63,795 bases of DNA from an uncultured Ruminococcus sp. (GCA_946494335.1 CAMMBV010000017.1:1-63795); one strand, 5' to 3'; shown: positions 39,993 through 48,674, numbered from the stretch's first letter. Numbers and translations: made by a program. Notes: generated from the letters alone by a model not told the origin.

Positions 39993-40890
39993 ATGGCTGT
40001 GCCTGCTTTTGGGGGTACTGCTGGCTGCCGCCGTGGGATACGGTCTGTGGCAGTATCTGCAGGTGAAAAAAGTATATGGGCGGATGGAACAGATGCTGGA
40101 AGAGGCCATGGCCGGACGGATGACAGAAAAAACTTTTGATGAATCCCGCCAGTCCCGGCTGGAAGAACGGCTCCATCATTATATCAGGATGACAGGGATG
40201 GCGGCGGAAAAAAGGGGACAGGAACGGGACCGGGTGGCACAGCTGATTGGTGATATTTCCCATCAGACCAAAACTCCGGTGGCAAACAGTCTGCTGTATG
40301 CGGAGCTTCTGCTGGAACAGCCCCTTTCGGAGGAGGGACGCTCCTGTGCGGAGGCTCTTCATTTTCATGTGAAAAAACTGGATTTTCTGATTCGGTCTTT
40401 AGTAAAGACCTCCAGGCTGGAAAACGGGGTGGTGGCGGTGGCGCCAAAAAAGGAACGGGTATCCCGTCTGCTGAATCAGGTAATGCTTCCCATACAGGAG
40501 AAGGGAGAGCAGAAAGGAATTTCTCTTCAGTGGAATGAAGATGACGGATATGCCCTTTTTGATTTAAAGTGGACGGCGGAAGCTCTTTTTAATATCCTTG
40601 ACAATGCCGTGAAATACAGTGAAGAGGGCGGTACGATAAAAGTTTCCTGCCGATGGTATCCGGTTTTCATGTGCATTGACGTAAAGGATGAGGGCATGGG
40701 AATCCGGGAAGAGGAAATACCAAAGATATTCCGGCGGTTCTACCGTTCGGCCGACGCCGCCCAGCAGGAAGGAGTGGGAATCGGCCTTTACCTTGCCCGT
40801 GATATTGTAAGAAAACAGGGCGGATATATCAAGGTCAGTTCCGAGTACGGGAAGGGCTGCGTGTTTTCTCTGTTTTTGCCCAGGGAGTAG
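39979..40890 (+). CDS. Sensor histidine kinase (small, Bce-like)
   Basis: 303 residues. One or two N-terminal membrane segments (WLCLLLGVLLAAAVGYGLWQ), a HAMP-like linker, the phospho-acceptor box IGDISHQTKTPVANSLLY, N-box FNILDNAVKYSEEGG, G1 VKDEGMGI and G2 GVGIGLYLARDIV. The tiny sensor region is typical of kinases that detect a signal through a partner ABC transporter. No terminator follows; it converges on the TOPRIM gene 19 nt away. Confidence 0.88.
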   Translation: MERIEWLCLLLGVLLAAAVGYGLWQYLQVKKVYGRMEQMLEEAMAGRMTEKTFDESRQSRLEERLHHYIRMTGMAAEKRGQERDRVAQLIGDISHQTKTPVANSLLYAELLLEQPLSEEGRSCAEALHFHVKKLDFLIRSLVKTSRLENGVVAVAPKKERVSRLLNQVMLPIQEKGEQKGISLQWNEDDGYALFDLKWTAEALFNILDNAVKYSEEGGTIKVSCRWYPVFMCIDVKDEGMGIREEEIPKIFRRFYRSADAAQQEGVGIGLYLARDIVRKQGGYIKVSSEYGKGCVFSLFLPRE

Positions 40891-40909
40891 TGTCAGTTGT
40901 CAAAGACTG

Positions 40910-41422
40910 TTATTTAAGCAGCTTAATTTTATGTGCGTCGTTTCCCCAGTGATGAAATAGATTAGAAGGGGTACTGCTCCAGAATTTTGTAATATCAAAT
41001 TTACACTTTTGAAGCCGGATATTTAAATTTGAGCATTTGATCAAATCTCTTTTATAATCTTTTAAAGAAGGGCTGTGGGTCAGATCGGTGATCTTTTTTA
41101 TCTGGCAGGATCGAAGGAGTTCATCCTCCAGATTATTTACCTGGGGAATACAAAGAACTTCACTGATTGCTTTTTGTTTATTTAAGAAACTGATATTCTG
41201 CTGCAGGATATCAGTTTCTTCAACATCTGTATCATAAACCAGAACTACTATGGTATTTTGTTTTAAAGGGCGGATTTGTGCAAGGGTGAACCTTTTTTGA
41301 ATCGTGTTAAATATATCCGTTTTTCCAGGTTCAATCAGGCGCAGATTTGTTTTCAGTGTATCCACCAGTTTTTTTTCATCTTCGCCTTCCACATAATATT
41401 GAATGTGTTTTCCTTTTTTCAT
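40910..41422 (-). CDS. TOPRIM-like protein, probable effector of an ATPase/nuclease pair
   Basis: 170 residues, AT-rich. YYVEGEDEKKLVDTLK gives the TOPRIM glutamate, and VVLVYDTDVEETD the D-x-D pair; CIPQVNNLEDELLRSC follows where OLD/RloB-type TOPRIMs have their conserved acidic helix. Such proteins are nucleases paired with SMC-like ATPases in phage defence. The last 30 residues (FWSSTPSNLFHHWGNDAHKI) are a variable tail. It starts 17 nt after the ATPase stop with a GTGAGGATA site. A defence role is inferred from the pair, not shown. Confidence 0.68.
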   Translation of the reverse strand: MKKGKHIQYYVEGEDEKKLVDTLKTNLRLIEPGKTDIFNTIQKRFTLAQIRPLKQNTIVVLVYDTDVEETDILQQNISFLNKQKAISEVLCIPQVNNLEDELLRSCQIKKITDLTHSPSLKDYKRDLIKCSNLNIRLQKCKFDITKFWSSTPSNLFHHWGNDAHKIKLLK

Positions 41423-41439
41423 ATGTATATCCTCACCGG

Positions 41440-42543
41440 TTAAAGATCAGCAATTTCATACAATCTGTGCAGTTCCGGTGCTGTAGAAAACAGATCGTTT
41501 TCTACGGCGTGCTTCAACGAATCGGTGCTGCGTTTTAAAAAATCTGATGCATTGATGCAGCTTATGGGCATGTCAGAGTTTTCAATATCCTTTTTCAAAA
41601 AAACAAAGGAATGCTTGGGAAGTTGCATGTCCAGAATATCTGTATTATGCGTTGTGAAAAATAATTGTTTCCTTTCAGCCAGTTTATCTATTATAATGGA
41701 CAAACAGGCTTTTTCTATATCACTGTTAACGTAAGAGAAAAGCTCGTCGCAGTAATACAGATCGTGTTTGTCACAGATTAAAGAAGCGATGATATAAGAG
41801 ATATCCAGACCGGCCTTTGTTCCGCTGGATAATATTTCGGTATCCGCAATCATTCCATCTTTGATGATAAGGGAGTGATTATGTAATATGATTGCGTAGG
41901 TATTTTCTACTTCTTCAACTTTAATCACTTTTTTTATAGATGGATCCAGGGTTTTCAGAATCTGCTCCAGGATAAAAAGATAGTGAGGATCATTTTCAAT
42001 GGAACTGTAGGTTTTGTTTTTCCATACGTCCTGCGGATAAGAAAAATACCATCCGTTTGTGTTAATCTGATTGTAAGAGGTTTCCGGGGCAGTTCCCTCA
42101 TCCAGCCTTGCAGCACAGGTTTCATAGCGGTCTTTTTTTGTGATATTTGTGTAAGTAATATGGGTATGTACATTTTTTTCTCTGTAATTTCCATCTTCAC
42201 CGGGGGAAATCTGCATGTAAAAACGATAAAGGACGTTTCTGGCTGTTACGAAATCAACCGTAAGAGAAGCTTTCTCTGTGCGGTCATTTATAATATTAAT
42301 TAAATGCTGATAATTTCCGTCTTTGAAGTAATTCATAAACAGCATCAGAAGCTTTCCCAGAGAAGTTTTTCCGGTTGCATTACCGCCCATAATGATGTTT
42401 ACTTTCTTGTAACGAAAATTAGGGCGGTCAGGCAAATGTTCTCCGGTTATCGTTGAGTCTACGATTTTTTTAGGATAAGACATGTTTATGTGAAAGTTTT
42501 TAAATGCGTACAGGTTGTCCACTTTAATATCCATGATGATCAT
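41440..42543 (-). CDS. AAA/SMC-like ATPase, probable partner of the TOPRIM protein
   Basis: 367 residues of the AAA_21/AAA_15 ATPase type. Walker A is GGNATGKT (53-60) after VDNLYAFKNF; the ABC-like signature region is LSSGTKAGLDISYI; Walker B LYYCDELFSYVN; and the switch histidine FFTTHNTDILD. This order matches ATPases of RloAB, PARIS and OLD-like systems. Start ATG 42543 follows AAAGGAGGAGC; the frame extends upstream without a site. Codons are more AT-rich than in both flanks. The pair splits a kinase gene from its likely ABC transporter, indicating recent insertion. Confidence 0.75.
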   Translation of the reverse strand: MIIMDIKVDNLYAFKNFHINMSYPKKIVDSTITGEHLPDRPNFRYKKVNIIMGGNATGKTSLGKLLMLFMNYFKDGNYQHLINIINDRTEKASLTVDFVTARNVLYRFYMQISPGEDGNYREKNVHTHITYTNITKKDRYETCAARLDEGTAPETSYNQINTNGWYFSYPQDVWKNKTYSSIENDPHYLFILEQILKTLDPSIKKVIKVEEVENTYAIILHNHSLIIKDGMIADTEILSSGTKAGLDISYIIASLICDKHDLYYCDELFSYVNSDIEKACLSIIIDKLAERKQLFFTTHNTDILDMQLPKHSFVFLKKDIENSDMPISCINASDFLKRSTDSLKHAVENDLFSTAPELHRLYEIADL

Positions 42544-42599
42544 AGATGCTCCTCCTTTGCGTATTTGTTCGCGATTTGCGAAATAATCCCCTTTCATTT

Positions 42600-42627
42600 A
42601 TTATACCTCTTTCAAAACATATTTCAA
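42600..42627 (-). promoter_or_regulatory. Promoter of the ATPase/TOPRIM pair
   Basis: On the minus strand TTGAAA (42622-42627), a 16-nt spacer and TATAAT (42600-42605), about 55 nt before the ATPase start. Confidence 0.65.
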
Positions 42628-42721
42628 GACTATTACAGTATATTTTTCGGAGAAAGAAGAATAGAACTGCAATCTTTCAAAACTGTAATTTTTCAGAAAG
42701 TCTCAGGAAAGAATAAGATGT

Positions 42722-42776
42722 TATAATCTGTGCAAAAGAAAGTATAAATACATCTTTTGCACAGATTTTTTCTTTT
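42722..42776 (+). promoter_or_regulatory. Promoter box and leader terminator before the Bce-like ABC operon
   Basis: TATAAT at 42722-42727 is preceded by CTTTC-N17-GAAAG-type symmetry around 42674-42700, where a response regulator may bind. A 14-bp stem (42725-42738 with 42754-42767) followed by TTTTTTCTTTT is a full terminator between promoter and gene. It could attenuate the operon. Confidence 0.55.
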
Positions 42777-42795
42777 GAAACGAGGAGGATAATAT

Positions 42796-43485
42796 ATGTA
42801 TATTCTGACAACCAGTAATCTGAAAAAATATTACGGCCAGGGGGAGACCCAGGTGAAGGCGCTGGACGGCGTCAGTCTGTCCATAGAAGAGGGATCCTTT
42901 ACCTCCGTGGTGGGAACTTCCGGCAGTGGAAAATCCACGCTGCTGCATATGCTGGGAGGGCTGGACCGGCCCACCAAAGGCAAGGTGACGGTGGACGGGA
43001 AGGATATCTTTTCGCTGAAAGACGACGAACTGACCATTTTCAGGCGCAGAAAAATCGGGTTTGTGTTCCAGAGCTATAATCTGGTTCCGGTGCTGAATGT
43101 TTATGAAAATATCGTTCTTCCCGTGGAGCTGGACGGCAGAGAACCGGATAAGGATTATGTAAATGATGTCATCAGTCTTCTGGGACTGGAGAGCAAGCTT
43201 TACAGTCTGCCCTCTCAGTTATCCGGAGGACAGCAGCAAAGGGTTGCCATCGCCAGGGCTTTGGCGGCAAAACCGGCCATTGTGCTGGCGGATGAGCCTA
43301 CGGGGAATCTGGATTCCAAAACCAGCCAGGATGTGCTGGGTCTTATGAAGGTGACGGCGGACCGGTTCGGGCAGACCATTGTGATGATCACACATAATGA
43401 AGAAATTGCGCAGATGGCCGACCGTGTAATACGGATTGAAGACGGTCTGGTGAAAGGCGGTGGCGATGATGTGGAAAATCAGTAA
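42796..43485 (+). CDS. ABC transporter ATP-binding protein (BceA/LolD type)
   Basis: 229 residues: Walker A GTSGSGKSTLLHMLGGL, Q-loop FVFQSYNLVP, signature LSGGQQQRVAIARAL, Walker B IVLADEPTGNLDSKT, switch MITHNEE. It belongs to the MacB/FtsE/BceA class that energises FtsX-like permeases. The ribosome site is GAGGAGGATA. It overlaps the permease by 20 nt. The likely regulator is the OmpR/HK pair at 39285-40890. Confidence 0.88.
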   Translation: MYILTTSNLKKYYGQGETQVKALDGVSLSIEEGSFTSVVGTSGSGKSTLLHMLGGLDRPTKGKVTVDGKDIFSLKDDELTIFRRRKIGFVFQSYNLVPVLNVYENIVLPVELDGREPDKDYVNDVISLLGLESKLYSLPSQLSGGQQQRVAIARALAAKPAIVLADEPTGNLDSKTSQDVLGLMKVTADRFGQTIVMITHNEEIAQMADRVIRIEDGLVKGGGDDVENQ

Positions 43486-46048
43486 TAAAAAAGCAGTTCG
43501 CCGTCTTTCCGATCGAAGTCTGAAGGCAAATCGGACGCGTAATCTGATTGCCGCCTGCGCTGTCATTCTGACTACGATTTTATTTACCACGCTTTTTACG
43601 GTGGGAATCGGACTGATGCAGTCCATAGAGGAGCAGACTCTGCGCCAGAGCGGGGGCCGGGCCCACGGTACGATTAAGAATATTACACAGGAAGAGTACG
43701 AAAAGTTAAAGAGCACAGGTCTTTCAAAGGATATGGACGCCAACATACTCTGTGCCTATGACGTGGATAATCCCCAGTTTCTGAAACGCCACGTGGAGTT
43801 GTGGTACCGGCCTCTTGATAAGCTGGACTGGTATTTTACCGAGCTTAAGGGCGGGCATCTTCCCCAGGATGCGGATGAAATTATGATGGATACTCAATCT
43901 TTAAGTCTTCTGGGAATTACGCCCAAAGAGGGCGCCAGGATTACGCTTCACATAAATCTTGGATATGATCAGCCTTATGTTGAGCGTACCTTTGTGCTGG
44001 CGGGCTGGTTTGAATCAGATCCGGTTATGAACGTGGGATTCGGACTGGTTTCCGAAGCCTATCTTGAGAAATACCAGCAGGAGCTGGCAAAAGCCAGGGA
44101 GGATGAAAGAAGCTCGGTGGGGAAAATCCAGGCGGATGTCATGTTTGACGATTCCAGAGATATTCAAAAGAAGCTGGATCAGATGGTGGAAAAGGCAGGA
44201 TATTCCTGCGACGAAAAAAGTCCCGATTTTATTTCCACCAATGCAAACTGGGCTTACCTGGCAGAAAGTATGCAGCAGACGGACTTTGCTTCCGCGGCAG
44301 GAGCGGCGGCGATCCTTTTGATCATCATCCTGGCTGGTTATCTGATTATCTACAATATCTTCCAGATATCTGTAATCCGGGATATTCAGTTTTACGGACT
44401 TTTGAAGACAGTGGGGACCACCGGAAAACAAATAAAAAAAATAATCCGCAGGCAGGCCCTTTGGCTGTCTCTTTGGGGGATTCCGCCGGGGCTTTTGGGA
44501 GGCTTTCTTTTAGGCTGTGCACTTTTGCCTGTGATTTTTGATATCTCCGCTTACGGAAAGGATATAGCTGTGGTCTCGTTAGATCCGGTGATCTTCATCG
44601 CGTCTGCACTGTTTTCTTTGTTTACTGTCTGGATCAGTACCAGGAAACCGGCCCGGACGGCTGCCAGAGTGTCTCCTGTGGAGGCGGCCAAATATTCCGG
44701 AATTTCAGGAAAAAGAAAGGAAAAGAAATCCGCAGGCGGCGCAAAGCTGTATCGAATGGCGCTGTCCAATCTGGGGAGAAATAAAAAACAGACGGTGATC
44801 GTCCTTCTTTCCATGGCTCTTTCGGTGGTGCTGGTAAATACGGTCTTTATGATCAGCGGTTCCTTTGATACGGACAAGTATCTGGAGCGATTTGTGGATA
44901 CGGATTACCTCATCGGCCACGCGGAATATTTTAACAGTGAATATACGGGCAATGACACCGAATATGCCCTCAGTCAGTCCATGATTGAGGCTGTGCAGCA
45001 ACAGCCGGGATTTGAGGAGGGCGGCAGACTGCTGGGGTGTGCCGGCGGGCTGAACGTGGAAAAAAGCTCTTACCAGGTGCCGGCATATATCCGGCAGACC
45101 GACGGGGAGATCTATGCCGGCGACAGCGTATTTCCGGTAAGCAAAAATCTTTACGGCAATTACTTCTGCATGGTATACGGGCTGGACGATCTGATCCTGT
45201 CCCGGCTGGATGTGTGGAAAGGGGAGGACAACCTGGAACAGATGAAGGAAAAGCTGAATACGGGGAAATATATCATTGCTTCTGTGGGCACAGACGATAA
45301 TGGGCAGGTAAAAGAAAATACAGCCATGCATCAGGTAGGCGACAAAGTAACTATACGGGATAAAGAAAATCAGGTAGTGGGAACCTATGAAATCCTTTCG
45401 CTGGTGAAGGAAAAGTTTAATTCTCAGACCAGCCGCATCGGCTGGGACTTTTCCTACTACACCACGGCGAAACAGTTTGGCGCTATAGCCTCCGAGGATC
45501 TGCTTATGACGTATGCTTTTAATGTGGAGGATGAAAAAGAAGCGGCTATGGATCAGTTTCTTTCGGACTACACCGAACAGGTGGAGCCCATGATGAGTTA
45601 TGAATCCAAAGCCGAAGCGCTGAAAAATTTTTCCGATATGACGGATATGTTTGTCACGGTTGGTCTGGCGCTGAGTCTGACAGTGGGTCTTATTGGGACG
45701 CTGAATTTCATAAATTCCATACTGACCGGCATTATCACCCGGAAAAGAGAGTTTGCCATGCTGCGCAGCATCGGCATGACTAAAAGACAGCTGAAAAGCA
45801 TGCTGTTGCTGGAGGGAGTTTATTATGCGGTGTTTACTATCCTGCTGTCCCTGGCAGTCACTGTCCTTCTTTCTTTCACTGCGCTGAAAGGTATCTCCGG
45901 TCTTATGTGGTTTATTACTTTCCGTTTTAACTTATGGTCCATGGCGGTGGTGATCCCGGTGCTGCTTCTTTTAGGGCTATTGGTTCCGCTGGCGGCAGAA
46001 CGGTTCCAGAGAAAGCAGTCCGTGATCGAACAGTTAAGAGAGGAGTAG
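43466..46048 (+). CDS. FtsX-like ABC permease with large extracellular domains
   Basis: About 860 residues. It has an N-terminal helix, a long soluble part (about 55-270), a three-helix FtsX core (280-400, with VIRDIQFYGLLKTVGTTGKQ), a second soluble part (about 445-730) and a final FtsX core (KREFAMLRSIGMTKRQLKSM). Two FtsX domains in one chain match the macrolide/peptide-efflux permeases of Firmicutes. Start ATG 43466 (or 43469) rather than GTG 43460. It is followed by a hairpin at 46116-46144. Confidence 0.83.
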   Translation: MMWKISNKKAVRRLSDRSLKANRTRNLIAACAVILTTILFTTLFTVGIGLMQSIEEQTLRQSGGRAHGTIKNITQEEYEKLKSTGLSKDMDANILCAYDVDNPQFLKRHVELWYRPLDKLDWYFTELKGGHLPQDADEIMMDTQSLSLLGITPKEGARITLHINLGYDQPYVERTFVLAGWFESDPVMNVGFGLVSEAYLEKYQQELAKAREDERSSVGKIQADVMFDDSRDIQKKLDQMVEKAGYSCDEKSPDFISTNANWAYLAESMQQTDFASAAGAAAILLIIILAGYLIIYNIFQISVIRDIQFYGLLKTVGTTGKQIKKIIRRQALWLSLWGIPPGLLGGFLLGCALLPVIFDISAYGKDIAVVSLDPVIFIASALFSLFTVWISTRKPARTAARVSPVEAAKYSGISGKRKEKKSAGGAKLYRMALSNLGRNKKQTVIVLLSMALSVVLVNTVFMISGSFDTDKYLERFVDTDYLIGHAEYFNSEYTGNDTEYALSQSMIEAVQQQPGFEEGGRLLGCAGGLNVEKSSYQVPAYIRQTDGEIYAGDSVFPVSKNLYGNYFCMVYGLDDLILSRLDVWKGEDNLEQMKEKLNTGKYIIASVGTDDNGQVKENTAMHQVGDKVTIRDKENQVVGTYEILSLVKEKFNSQTSRIGWDFSYYTTAKQFGAIASEDLLMTYAFNVEDEKEAAMDQFLSDYTEQVEPMMSYESKAEALKNFSDMTDMFVTVGLALSLTVGLIGTLNFINSILTGIITRKREFAMLRSIGMTKRQLKSMLLLEGVYYAVFTILLSLAVTVLLSFTALKGISGLMWFITFRFNLWSMAVVIPVLLLLGLLVPLAAERFQRKQSVIEQLREE

Positions 46049-46069
46049 GCTTAATGAGAAAAACTGTCA

Positions 46070-46099
46070 TTGACAGATTGAAAAGGGGTTTTTTATAAT
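46070..46099 (+). promoter_or_regulatory. Promoter of the DtxR-like regulator genes
   Basis: TTGACA (46070-46075), an 18-nt spacer and TATAAT (46094-46099). A 10-bp hairpin (AAAGAGCCGC/GCGGCTCTTT, 46116-46143) follows at once; it may instead be the terminator of the upstream ABC operon. Confidence 0.6.
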
Positions 46100-46156
46100 A
46101 TAACAATAAATACCAAAAGAGCCGCTTTATCAGGCGGCTCTTTCAAAACACATAAG

Positions 46157-46170
46157 TTAGAAATAACTAA
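46157..46170. promoter_or_regulatory. TTAG-N6-CTAA operator, copy 1
   Basis: TTAGAAATAACTAA, extended to GTTAG/CTAAC, lies 19 nt before the DtxR-like start. The half-sites resemble the TTAGG/CCTAA arms of DtxR-family operators and match copy 2 at 48061. Confidence 0.6.
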
Positions 46171-46189
46171 CCAAGAGAAGGGGGGAACT

Positions 46190-47056
46190 ATGATACAGAA
46201 GAAAAAGAAATCTGCAGGAAGTCAGGCAGTGGGAGAGAATCTGGCCTTTTCCTGGAAGGAACAGGAAGAAGATCTGCTGGAAACACTGTATCAGTGGTAC
46301 CGTGAAGATCGTCCGCTTGCTCTTTCGCAGATTTATGGCAATTTCGGTCTGACGAAAAAAGAAATCCGTACACTGATGTGCCGGATGGAGAAAGACGGTT
46401 ATCTGACAGTGCAGGAACCTTCAGGAAAGATCATCCTGACAGATTTTGGAAAAGCCCAGGGAGCGGAATGTCTGTCCCGGCATCAGAATCTGACCCAGTT
46501 TCTGGAAATGGTCTGCGGTGTGGATGAAGAAACGGCACAGGTAAATGCCTGTCGGATGGAACACGTACTCAGCCAGGAGATCGTGCAGGGATTTGAAAGG
46601 TTCATCCGGTATGGCGATATGTTTGAGCGAAGTGTGAAAAACAGTAATCTGCAGTTTTTGTATGAACAGGGCGAATACCAATTTTGCATGAGCATCTATC
46701 GTGCGGGAATCCGTTATCCACGGATACTGGCGGAGGAGTATGTGCTTTTTGACAGCATGCTGCGTCTGGAGGTGGGGGAAGAAAAAAGCAGCTTCTGGAT
46801 AAAGGAAAGGCGGGGGGAGAAGATGAAAATCTTGTGGTATCGGGATCACGGCGGCTGGGTACGGGCAGGATATCGAAAAGGAGAGTACCGGATTCCGACG
46901 GAAATTTTCGTGTTTTCTTTTGTTCCCGGAGATCCCATCATAGAGGGAGAGTGTGTCATCGCTCTGACCGGGGAGGATCGGGAGACGCCCGAAGAAAAGG
47001 ATTTCAGGGAATTAAATGTTCATATGTGGCAGGAGGGGACAAATGGCGCAGGGTGA
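46190..47056 (+). CDS. DtxR-like metal-dependent regulator
   Basis: 288 residues. The winged helix (about 28-90) is followed by a DtxR dimerisation segment, CLSRHQNLTQFLEMVCGVDE then ETAQVNACRMEHVLSQEIVQ. Against DtxR, the primary metal ligands Cys102, Glu105 and His106 correspond to Cys121, Glu124 and His125, all kept. The ancillary ligand His79 is kept (His98), but Glu83 and His98 are replaced by Thr102 and Gln117. The C-terminal 140 residues are not a recognisable SH3-like domain. It likely senses iron or heme-derived iron and controls the heme genes downstream. The start follows AAGGGGGG. Confidence 0.72.
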   Translation: MIQKKKKSAGSQAVGENLAFSWKEQEEDLLETLYQWYREDRPLALSQIYGNFGLTKKEIRTLMCRMEKDGYLTVQEPSGKIILTDFGKAQGAECLSRHQNLTQFLEMVCGVDEETAQVNACRMEHVLSQEIVQGFERFIRYGDMFERSVKNSNLQFLYEQGEYQFCMSIYRAGIRYPRILAEEYVLFDSMLRLEVGEEKSSFWIKERRGEKMKILWYRDHGGWVRAGYRKGEYRIPTEIFVFSFVPGDPIIEGECVIALTGEDRETPEEKDFRELNVHMWQEGTNGAG

Positions 47057-47879
47057 AAATCTGAAAAGGGATAATCTGCCGACCATGCAGCTGATACGCT
47101 GCCTGGCGGAATTAAAAAAATTGGGAGGAAAAAGAGGCAGTGTGGCGGCGATCGCCAGAGCCTGCGGCGTGCATCACGGTTCTGTCAGCCGCTATCTGAA
47201 AATCAGCTGTGAAAAAGGGTATCTGACGGAGGATTACAGCTTCACAAAATATGGAGACGCATGGCTGGAGGGATATCAGAAGCTTCTGGAAGAGATTCCC
47301 CTTTTTTTAAAAAAGGCGGGTGTTCCGGAAAAATCCATTTCCGGGAATGTCAGAAGTCTGATTGAAAACACAGAATATACGACGCTGGTTTCCCTGATCC
47401 GCTATGACAGAAGCCGGAAAGACGATTTTCAGGGACAAAAAGGAACGGCCGCCAGGAATATACTCAGCGAGGTACTGGAGTATGGTGCCAGCGAAGTTTT
47501 TTTCCTGCTGCTTAAGATGGATCGCGGGCAGGATGAGCGGGGGATATCCATGGCAAATCAGGGATTTTGCAAGCCGGGGACGCTACGGCATAATAAAAGG
47601 GGAAGCTGGCTTGAGCTGACCATCTGCGACATGAGCGCCCAGTCCCATATAGACGGCATCAGCATGAAGGGCCGTCTGGAAACGTTGAAGTATGAGCAGG
47701 GCGGAGTGCTCCACAGGGCGAAAATCAACGGGGACAAGGTAAGACTTCCGCTGGAGGCCTGCAGACTGCTAAGAAAACAGGGAGGAGGCATCCGGGGAGA
47801 AATTCCGGTGATCGTCACCTGCAATGTGGGCCGGGTTCACATGCCGGAAAGCACGGCGCTGCTTGTGTTCTGGCTGTAA
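47043..47879 (+). CDS. DtxR-like paralogue without metal ligands
   Basis: 278 residues. The N-terminal helix-turn-helix reads GSVAAIARACGVHHGSVSRY followed by LKISCEKGYLTEDYSFTKYG, then GDAWLEGYQKLLEEIPLFLK and AGVPEKSISGNVRSLIEN, laid out as in DtxR but without the Cys-x2-Glu-His cluster. The C-terminal half is similar in arrangement to that of the preceding regulator. It overlaps that gene by 14 nt; ATG 47043 follows AGGAGGGG. It probably acts with the first regulator, perhaps as a heterodimer or as a metal-blind repressor. The DtxR relation is inferred from arrangement and could be wrong. Confidence 0.55.
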   Translation: MAQGENLKRDNLPTMQLIRCLAELKKLGGKRGSVAAIARACGVHHGSVSRYLKISCEKGYLTEDYSFTKYGDAWLEGYQKLLEEIPLFLKKAGVPEKSISGNVRSLIENTEYTTLVSLIRYDRSRKDDFQGQKGTAARNILSEVLEYGASEVFFLLLKMDRGQDERGISMANQGFCKPGTLRHNKRGSWLELTICDMSAQSHIDGISMKGRLETLKYEQGGVLHRAKINGDKVRLPLEACRLLRKQGGGIRGEIPVIVTCNVGRVHMPESTALLVFWL

Positions 47880-48015
47880 ATATTACAAAAATATTAAATC
47901 TATTAGCGATCGAAATAAAAATAAAAAAAGCAGGAGTGGAAAAAAAGGGCAGAAAATGAATAAATTTCCATCTGTAAAAACGGCGCGTCAGTTTGACGGA
48001 TGGCAAAAAAGACCG

Positions 48016-48074
48016 TTGACAGGAAAAAGATGGGTGTGATATACATAGATCACAAGGTGGTTAGTGAAGACTAA
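48016..48074 (+). promoter_or_regulatory. Promoter and TTAG-N6-CTAA operator of the heme locus
   Basis: TTGACA (48016-48021), an 18-nt spacer, TATACA (48040-48045). TTAGTGAAGACTAA at 48061-48074 lies just after the expected start and is bracketed by GGT and ACC. The rest of 47880-48198 holds only a CCGGA/TCCGG hairpin in the leader and A/T-rich sequence. Confidence 0.65.
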
Positions 48075-48198
48075 TTACCGGATTCAAAGAGTGGATTTCC
48101 GGAAAGAGTGCACACCGCTTTTTGAAAAAAATACTTAACATTTTTATGCCAAATACACTTTTGATACAGAGAAAAAACAAGATGAAAGGAGTATTTTT

Positions 48199-48633
48199 GT
48201 GAAAAAGCTTTTAAAAAAATTTGCAGCGATTGGTATGGCTGCTATGATGATCATGGCTATGGGAGTGACAGCCTTTGCAGCGGAGAACAATACAAAGGCT
48301 TACACAGAGGCACAGGTTTTATATGAAGGTGAACCGGCTCCCATGGGAATGGACAAAGGATGCTTTGAATCTGTAGCTACAAATGAAAATGGTGACACAG
48401 TGATTACACTGAAAGATTACTCAGTTATGGGTATTACCGGCAACATTGCAGCTGCTGTTGCGGCAGACGGTGAGGATCTTGTGTCTAAGGATGACAGCAC
48501 ACTGACAATTCCGGCATCCATGGGCGCTTCTGTTGATGTGGAGATTACTTTTGGCGGTCAGCTGGGAACTATGATTGAAATGGGAATGATTCCTATGGAG
48601 AACCCGATGGATTGCACGATCGTACTCAGCTAA
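48199..48633 (+). CDS. Small secreted Met-rich protein at the head of the heme locus
   Basis: 144 residues starting GTG after AAAGGAG. A signal peptide (1-27, ending AFA) leaves about 117 residues, with no wall anchor, so it should be released. It is predicted all-beta (DTVITLKDYSVMGITGNIAA, STLTIPASMGASVDVEITFG). It has nine Met, concentrated in PAPMGMDKGC and TMIEMGMIPMENPMD, and two Cys. No known family is recognised. Position, operator and Met content suggest a heme- or metal-binding hemophore-like protein (inference). A strong terminator follows, so it can be made in excess over the surface protein. Confidence 0.7.
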   Translation: MKKLLKKFAAIGMAAMMIMAMGVTAFAAENNTKAYTEAQVLYEGEPAPMGMDKGCFESVATNENGDTVITLKDYSVMGITGNIAAAVAADGEDLVSKDDSTLTIPASMGASVDVEITFGGQLGTMIEMGMIPMENPMDCTIVLS

Positions 48634-48674
48634 TTTTAAAAGCCATTTGTAGGAATTGTTCCTGCAGAACATGT

